Positions 51,409-55,542 of a stretch of 55,542 nucleotides of DNA are shown piece after piece. Where the stretch lies: contig JAEVYY010000023.1 of assembly GCA_023392535.1 (NCBI GenBank), positions 1-55,542 on the forward strand. The letters run 5' to 3'. The notes under the pieces were generated by a model. It had not been told where the DNA came from, made no database searches, and saw only the letters and a list, made by a program, of their open reading frames with translations. Every line of letters begins with the position of its first letter. Within the stretch, counting starts at the first letter, position 1. Position numbers and translations under genes: made by a program. Origin of the DNA: Bacillota bacterium. GTDB taxonomy: Bacteria; Bacillota; Clostridia; Lachnospirales; Lachnospiraceae.

Positions 51409-52527
51409 ATGAAAATGAAAAAAAAAGTACCAAAATATATTTCAATTGTAAACTGGATAGAAGATAAAATCAGAAATAATGAGTTCAAACCAGGTAGTAA
51501 ATTATACTCAGAAAATGAATTGAGTGAGATGTTTCACTTAAGCAGGCAGACGGTACGTCATGCCATTGATGTATTAGAACAAAGAAAACTTCTGACTAGA
51601 GTTCAGGGCAGTGGCACTTATGTAAGTGGCATTCGTTCTTTTGCTGTATCAGAGAAAGTCACCATGAATATTGCAGTTATTAGTACTTATGTCGATAGTT
51701 ATATTTTTCCTAACATTATTAAAGGGATTGAAAAAGTATTATCAAAAGAAGGATACATGGTACAAATAGCTTTTACAAATAATAAAATAGAACGGGAACG
51801 CTTTATCATACAGAACATATTAGAAAAGAATAATATTGATGGATTAATAGTAGAGGCAACAAAAAGTGCACTTCCCAATCCAAATATTTCTTACTATGAG
51901 GAGTTTATAAAGAGAGAAATACCGGTTCTTTTTTTCAACAGTTATTATAAAGAATTAAAGGCTCCGCATGTGTCATTGGATGATAAAGAATCGGCAAAAA
52001 GAGCAACGAATTACCTTATAGAAAAGGGCCATAAAAAAATAGCTGCCATATTTAAAGCGGACGATGGCCAAGGACACTTGCGTTATGCGGGTTATATGGA
52101 GGCTATGCTGGAAGCGGACCTGATATTGGATGATAAAAGCATTATATGGCTGGATACCGAAGGAGTCAGGGAGTTAAAAGAAGAAAAAAACCTGATTATG
52201 AATCGAATCGGCAACTGCACTGCGGTTTTTTGCTATAATGACGAGATCGCCTTTCTGTTTGCAGAAATGTGTCAAAAAGAAGGAATCCGAATACCAGAAG
52301 AGTTATCGATCATAGGGATTGATAATTCAGATTTGGCTGGTTTAAGTGATACTCCATTTACTTCGATTCCACACCCTGGAGAAGAATTGGGTAAGAGAGC
52401 AGCCTATAATCTGATTGAGATGATTGGAAATAAAGAATTTGACGGTAATTATGAATTTCGGACAAATCTATTTGAACGAAATTCCGTAAAAGATATCACA
52501 CAAAAAGATAAAAATGAAACTACTTAA
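51409..52527 (+). CDS. AraR-like transcriptional regulator (first copy)
   Basis: A 372-residue regulator with a GntR winged helix at the N-terminus (SKLYSENELSEMFHLSRQTVRHAIDVLEQRKLLTRVQGSGTYV) fused to a LacI/periplasmic-binding-type sugar domain (AVISTYVDSYIFPNIIKGIEKVL, NIDGLIVEATKSALPNPNISYY, IAAIFKADDGQGHLRYAGYMEA, FCYNDEIA, SIIGIDNSDLAGLS). This is the AraR build, and several segments match Bacillus AraR closely. AraR binds DNA until L-arabinose releases it. The upstream hairpin makes its translation start unusual. It lies after the permease gene and probably controls this transporter. Confidence 0.88.
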   Translation: MKMKKKVPKYISIVNWIEDKIRNNEFKPGSKLYSENELSEMFHLSRQTVRHAIDVLEQRKLLTRVQGSGTYVSGIRSFAVSEKVTMNIAVISTYVDSYIFPNIIKGIEKVLSKEGYMVQIAFTNNKIERERFIIQNILEKNNIDGLIVEATKSALPNPNISYYEEFIKREIPVLFFNSYYKELKAPHVSLDDKESAKRATNYLIEKGHKKIAAIFKADDGQGHLRYAGYMEAMLEADLILDDKSIIWLDTEGVRELKEEKNLIMNRIGNCTAVFCYNDEIAFLFAEMCQKEGIRIPEELSIIGIDNSDLAGLSDTPFTSIPHPGEELGKRAAYNLIEMIGNKEFDGNYEFRTNLFERNSVKDITQKDKNETT

Positions 52528-52542
52528 AGGAAAGGTTTATAA

Positions 52543-52845
52543 ATGGAAAAGAAAAAAACGAATTTAACTAAAACTTCTTTAATCTTAAGGGTCATGGTAT
52601 CTCTCTATTTATTGTATACCGTATATCAGCTATGGGGTTCTGTGGCAACCACGGTAGGAAGGGATAAAATTATTGTTATAGCAGCAATGGTCATATTTAC
52701 TGGGATCTCAATTCCGCTGGGCGGTTTTTCTATCCGTGCTCTGTCTCAGGGAAACTATAGGCAGCAGAATGAGGAAGAAACAAAAGAGGAAATAGTGGAA
52801 GAATTAAAAGAGAATCAGAAAGAGGATGAAGAAGATACAAAATAG
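52543..52845 (+). CDS. Small membrane protein of unknown function
   Basis: A 100-residue protein with two hydrophobic helices near residues 15-33 and 41-60, and a strongly acidic, Glu-rich C-terminal tail of about 30 residues. No known family was recognised. AAAGG lies just before the ATG. It sits between the two AraR-like genes, 15 bases after the first, and its last bases run into the upstream part of the second gene's frame, so the three are probably cotranscribed. Confidence 0.7.
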   Translation: MEKKKTNLTKTSLILRVMVSLYLLYTVYQLWGSVATTVGRDKIIVIAAMVIFTGISIPLGGFSIRALSQGNYRQQNEEETKEEIVEELKENQKEDEEDTK

Positions 52846-52900
52846 AGGATTCTATTTTGTATCTTTACTTGTCCGTACAAGCGATCAGGTGAATAGAGAA

Positions 52901-54022
52901 ATGCAGACAAATGGAAGAGCAAAGTATTATATATTAATGGAAAGTTTGAGAAATGATATCGTAAGCGGTAAGATTAAGCCAAGGGAAAAGATTCCATCTG
53001 AAAATGAACTATCAAAGCAGTTCAAAGTAAGCAGGCATACCGTACGGAAAGCGATCTCCATCTTGGAAAATGATGGCTTACTGGAAGCCACACATGGGGT
53101 CGGTACTTTTTGTACCGATCGTTTACGTAATAAATCAAGTTCTAAAAATATTGCTGTGGTTACCACCTATATATCGGATTATATCTTTCCCAGGCTGATT
53201 CAGGGAATGGATCAAGTTCTTACGGAAAATGGCTATAGTATCATCTTAAAAAATACTGGCAATAGCCAAAAGAATGAAGCAAGGGCATTAGAAGACATTC
53301 TGACCAAAAATATAGACGGTTTGATCATTGAACCAAGTAAAAGTGAGATTTTTTGCAGACATCTGCATTTATATGAACAATTTGACAAAATGAAGGTTCC
53401 CTATGTCTTCATTCAGGGAACATATCCACAAATGAAAGAAAGATCAAATATCATAATGGATGATGTAGAGGGAGGTTATTTGCTCACAAAATATCTGATT
53501 GCTTTAGGGCATCGAAAAATTGTGGGCATTTTCAAAATTGATGATACACAGGGTACCGCCAGGCATAAAGGCTATATCAAAGCGCTGAATGAAGCTGGGA
53601 TCCAATATGATCCCGACTTAGTGGTTACCTTTCATACCGAGGATAGGGCAAAGAAACCGGCTGCTGTCATGGAACAGTTTGTAAGAGAAAAGAAAAAGAT
53701 CGATGCAATTGTCTGTTACAATGATCAGATCGCATTGGAGGTTATCCATGTACTGAATTTATATGGTGTTAATGTGCCAGAAGATATCTCTGTTACGGGA
53801 TATGACAATTCGTTGATCTCTGAGAGCGGACCAGTAAAACTTACAACGGTATCTCATCCAAAAGAAAAATTGGGGAGAATGGCAGCGAAGCTCTTACTGG
53901 AAAAAATAAATCACATACCTGAAGAAGAAAGTAAAGTGCCACGCGTGGTAGCACCTGAGTTGGTCATTCGAGAGTCCTGTAGGGATAGAAAGATTAAGAA
54001 GACTCATGAATTTCAGAAGTGA
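52901..54022 (+). CDS. AraR-like transcriptional regulator (second copy)
   Basis: A 373-residue paralogue of the preceding AraR-like regulator: GntR winged helix (EKIPSENELSKQFKVSRHTVRKAISILENDGLLEATHGVGTF) and LacI-type sensor domain (NIAVVTTYISDYIFPRLIQGMDQVL, NIDGLIIEPSKSEI, IVGIFKIDDTQGTARHKGYIKAL, VCYNDQIAL, SVTGYDNSLISES). This copy is closer to Bacillus AraR in the helix-turn-helix (VSRHTxRKAI). The start at 52901 follows AGGTG; the frame is open 25 codons further upstream, overlapping the small membrane protein gene, but that part does not look like an AraR N-terminus. Confidence 0.88.
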   Translation: MQTNGRAKYYILMESLRNDIVSGKIKPREKIPSENELSKQFKVSRHTVRKAISILENDGLLEATHGVGTFCTDRLRNKSSSKNIAVVTTYISDYIFPRLIQGMDQVLTENGYSIILKNTGNSQKNEARALEDILTKNIDGLIIEPSKSEIFCRHLHLYEQFDKMKVPYVFIQGTYPQMKERSNIIMDDVEGGYLLTKYLIALGHRKIVGIFKIDDTQGTARHKGYIKALNEAGIQYDPDLVVTFHTEDRAKKPAAVMEQFVREKKKIDAIVCYNDQIALEVIHVLNLYGVNVPEDISVTGYDNSLISESGPVKLTTVSHPKEKLGRMAAKLLLEKINHIPEEESKVPRVVAPELVIRESCRDRKIKKTHEFQK

Positions 54023-54047
54023 TATGAGTGGGGAAAGACGATTTAAC

Positions 54048-54158
54048 ATGGAAAAGATTGTATTGTCATTAAGCAGGATGGATGATGATTATGAAAAAGC
54101 AACATTGATTGCAGAATTAGAAAATGTAAATGAGATGTCAAAAGTCGTAGGATTTTAA
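54048..54158 (+). CDS. Possible small protein (36 residues)
   Basis: An open frame of 36 codons from ATG 54048 to TAA, acidic and helix-like, with the start 26 bases after the second AraR-like gene and a GGGGAAAG string 9-16 bases before it. The strong terminator right after it would close a transcription unit that includes it. No family recognised. It may be a real small gene or only spacer. Confidence 0.35.
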   Translation: MEKIVLSLSRMDDDYEKATLIAELENVNEMSKVVGF

Positions 54159-54177
54159 TAAAGTCTCCCACAGATAG

Positions 54178-54217
54178 ACCACACTGGAACCATGAGCGGT
54201 TCCTAGGGTGGTTTTTT
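54178..54217 (+). terminator. Terminator of the transporter/AraR gene group
   Basis: ACCAC...GTGGT (outer) and GGAACC...GGTTCC (inner) form a two-part stem with a small internal loop, followed by six T. It ends the run of genes that began at 47344. Confidence 0.8.
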
Positions 54218-54273
54218 CTATTTTTTCAAGGAAAGAGAAAAAACAAAAATAAATAGTACAAATATCCTATAAT

Positions 54274-54561
54274 ATGGTAAAATATGGAAAGAAGTATGGC
54301 AACGAAATTGTCGCACTTTTGCCACCGGATTATCAATATTATATTGCTGCAAATTACATTTATTCATGCTTTTTAAATGGGAGAGCCTTTACGATGAGTG
54401 AGGCTATTAATCTGTATGAGGAACAAGTACATAGATGGAAAATAGAGAATTATCAGCAGCAAATGGTGATCATTCAACAGCAGCAACAAGCTACCATGCG
54501 AGCCATTAAAACAAATACAGCTATTTCAGCAGGAGCAAATGTAGCAAATTTGTTATTTTGA
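54274..54561 (+). CDS. Hypothetical protein, Gln-rich C-terminal-domain type
   Basis: A 95-residue protein with no close recognised family. It has a Tyr-rich start, then FLNGRAFTMSEAINLYEEQVHRWKIENY and a Gln-rich stretch (QQQMVIIQQQQQ), then an Ala-rich end. The EAINLYEExxHR type of segment recurs in the C-terminal part of unnamed Firmicute proteins, so this may be an N-terminally shortened relative. There is no good ribosome site; TATAAT overlaps the region just before the ATG (about 54268-54273), which casts doubt on the exact start. Confidence 0.5.
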   Translation: MVKYGKKYGNEIVALLPPDYQYYIAANYIYSCFLNGRAFTMSEAINLYEEQVHRWKIENYQQQMVIIQQQQQATMRAIKTNTAISAGANVANLLF

Positions 54562-54604
54562 GAGCACGTTGAATGCATCCATGCTCCTGATAGAAAATGG
54601 TATT

Positions 54605-54645
54605 GCAACCCGCCATGTATAGGTTAATTTGTACCTGGCGGTTGC
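54605..54645 (+). other. Hairpin between two small genes
   Basis: GCAAC/GTTGC and CGCCA/TGGCG form a 10-bp stem with one bulged C and a loop of about 20 bases. No T run follows. It sits in the 142-base gap ahead of the secreted protein gene and could be a leader structure or a weak terminator. Confidence 0.5.
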
Positions 54646-54703
54646 CTCGGTCATGTTAGTAGTTCCAAAATGATATTGATTTCATGTAAAAGGAGAGATA
54701 AGA

Positions 54704-55369
54704 ATGAAAAAGAAAATAGTAAAAGGAATTATAATCATGTCATTATTGATGGCAAGTGTAATGCCAGTACAGGCAGGAACGAATAATTACGGACCAGGAG
54801 GAAAACCATACACCGGTCCAGGTGGGGTAAGAGTAGATACAGGGGCACCGATACCGGGAAGTGCAGATAGTTCAAGAATATTAATGGAAACAGAACTTAA
54901 AAAGGGCAATATTACTGAAGAGATATTTTACAGTGACGTAATGGCAGGAGGATATTCTCCGTCTGCAGTAGCACAGATACTTCAAGATGGCTATTTAACA
55001 CAGTATGCAGAAAACTTTAAGGCGGCTGGATTGCTTCCAAGTGATTATGTGGTAAAAGGCTCCACGAAAACAACTACAACGACGGTAACAACCGCAGATT
55101 TGCAGATTTATTCAGCAGTTTTTGATTCCGCATATTATGTTAAAGTATATCCAGAGCTAGTACAAACGATAGGAACAGATCCAACATCATTACTGAATCA
55201 TTTTGTTAATACAGGAATGAATGAATGTCGACAGGGTAATGCAGATTTTAATGTGTATACTTACGCACAGAACAATCCGGATTTATTTACAGCATATGGC
55301 ATGAATGCAAAGCAATACTATATGCATTATATTACCAGTGGTAAGGCAGAGGGAAGAGTTGCTAAATAA
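54704..55369 (+). CDS. Secreted protein with C-terminal FDxxYY/HY-G-EGR repeats
   Basis: A 221-residue exported protein. A signal peptide with a basic start, a hydrophobic core and a VQA-G cleavage site near residue 24 is clear. A Gly/Pro-rich region follows (YGPGGKPYTGPGGVRVDTG), then a helical middle and a Thr-rich linker near 122-130. The C-terminal part has two copies of a short unit: FDSAYYVKVYPEL...LLNHFVNTGMNECRQ and YTYAQNNPDLFTAYG...YMHYITSGKAEGR. This unit recurs in secreted proteins of Lachnospiraceae, where its role is unknown. AGGAG lies seven to eight bases before the ATG. A terminator follows. Confidence 0.75.
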   Translation: MKKKIVKGIIIMSLLMASVMPVQAGTNNYGPGGKPYTGPGGVRVDTGAPIPGSADSSRILMETELKKGNITEEIFYSDVMAGGYSPSAVAQILQDGYLTQYAENFKAAGLLPSDYVVKGSTKTTTTTVTTADLQIYSAVFDSAYYVKVYPELVQTIGTDPTSLLNHFVNTGMNECRQGNADFNVYTYAQNNPDLFTAYGMNAKQYYMHYITSGKAEGRVAK

Positions 55370-55378
55370 ATTTTCTAT

Positions 55379-55411
55379 ATAACTTGCTTGCTTACGCAGC
55401 AGGTTATTTTT
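55379..55411 (+). terminator. Terminator after the secreted protein gene
   Basis: AACTTGCTTGC pairs with GCAGCAGGTT over ten positions with one bulged T and one G-U, loop TTAC, followed by ATTTTTT. The last 130 bases of the window hold only an incomplete inverted repeat (GCTTGCG at 55518 and CGCAAGC at 55534) and no recognised gene. Confidence 0.7.
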
Positions 55412-55542
55412 TATGATGGGATTCGGGTGTCTAAAGCTTGTTTCTATATTTGAGTTCGTCAATTTGCACAATTAGGTGAATGATGAATGGATACACCACA
55501 TAGTTCATTCGCAGCACGCTTGCGCTTGGATTCCGCAAGCAA

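Noticed and set aside
55518..55540. Terminator or mobile-element end at the window edge
   Set aside because: A 7-bp inverted repeat without T run, cut by the end of the window; too little to judge.

Overview
The window looks like a piece of a low-GC, anaerobic, spore-forming and motile Firmicute, most likely of the family Lachnospiraceae. Reasons: AT-rich third codon positions and intergenic DNA, Gram-positive style ribosome binding sites, fab genes of the FabK/FabT type, spore genes (spmA, spmB, ricT), chemoreceptors, and sugar ABC transporters of the ribose/multiple-monosaccharide type with lipoprotein binding proteins. The genus cannot be fixed from the sequence.

Layout. (1) 1-1263: the 3' end of a 23S rRNA gene, then seven tRNA genes (Asp, Val, Thr, Tyr, initiator Met, Phe, Lys) and a terminator; there is no 5S gene between the 23S and the tRNAs. 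(2) 1264-7445: a gene-poor stretch with a partial repeat of the tRNA-Lys 3' end, a small VTC/CYTH-like protein, an MFS permease, an L,D-transpeptidase, an HD-domain protein and an Orn/Lys/Arg-type decarboxylase. (3) 7568-13553: pyruvate kinase, a guanylate-kinase-like protein, yaaR, holB, ricT, trmN6 and rsmI. This is the Bacillus yaaO-tmk-yaaR-holB-ricT-trmN6-rsmI neighbourhood with pyk added and the tmk place filled by a guanylate-kinase-like gene. (4) 13550-20440: a fatty-acid synthesis operon, acpP-fabK-fabD-fabG-fabF-fabZ-nitronate monooxygenase-fabH, with two FabT-type operators; the likely regulator, a clear FabT relative, is encoded far away at 42555. (5) 20448-34542: two divergent wings of one apparent sugar-catabolism regulon. 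The left wing has dhaL, dhaK, an rpiB-like isomerase, a ketose 3-epimerase, a phosphomannose-isomerase-like cupin and a DUF4432 aldose-epimerase-like protein. The right wing has a class II aldolase, an RpiR regulator, an ADP-dependent phosphofructokinase-like kinase, a xylulokinase-like kinase and a ribose-type ABC transporter. (6) 34548-46981: chemoreceptor, spmAB, an AraC regulator divergent from a domain-swapped GH3 beta-glucosidase with an M20 amidohydrolase, a DUF188 protein, fabT, a DUF885 protein and a second chemoreceptor. (7) 47012-54022: a multiple-monosaccharide (ChvE/GguAB-like) ABC transporter followed by two tandem AraR-type regulators. (8) 54022-55542: a few small genes and a secreted repeat-domain protein.

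How it fits together. The fab operon makes and elongates acyl-ACP, with FabK as the enoyl reductase, and is probably repressed by the distant FabT through TTTGA-N3-TCAAA sites. The divergent sugar region imports a monosaccharide by an ABC system and seems to convert it by epimerase, isomerase, kinase and aldolase steps to triose phosphates; DhaK/DhaL and an RpiB with altered active site suggest that a short ketose (dihydroxyacetone or a tetrulose) is handled as well. The substrate is not known and this is the best candidate for an undescribed pathway. The second ABC transporter is bracketed by a palindromic operator upstream and two AraR paralogues downstream, which suggests local control by L-arabinose or a related sugar.
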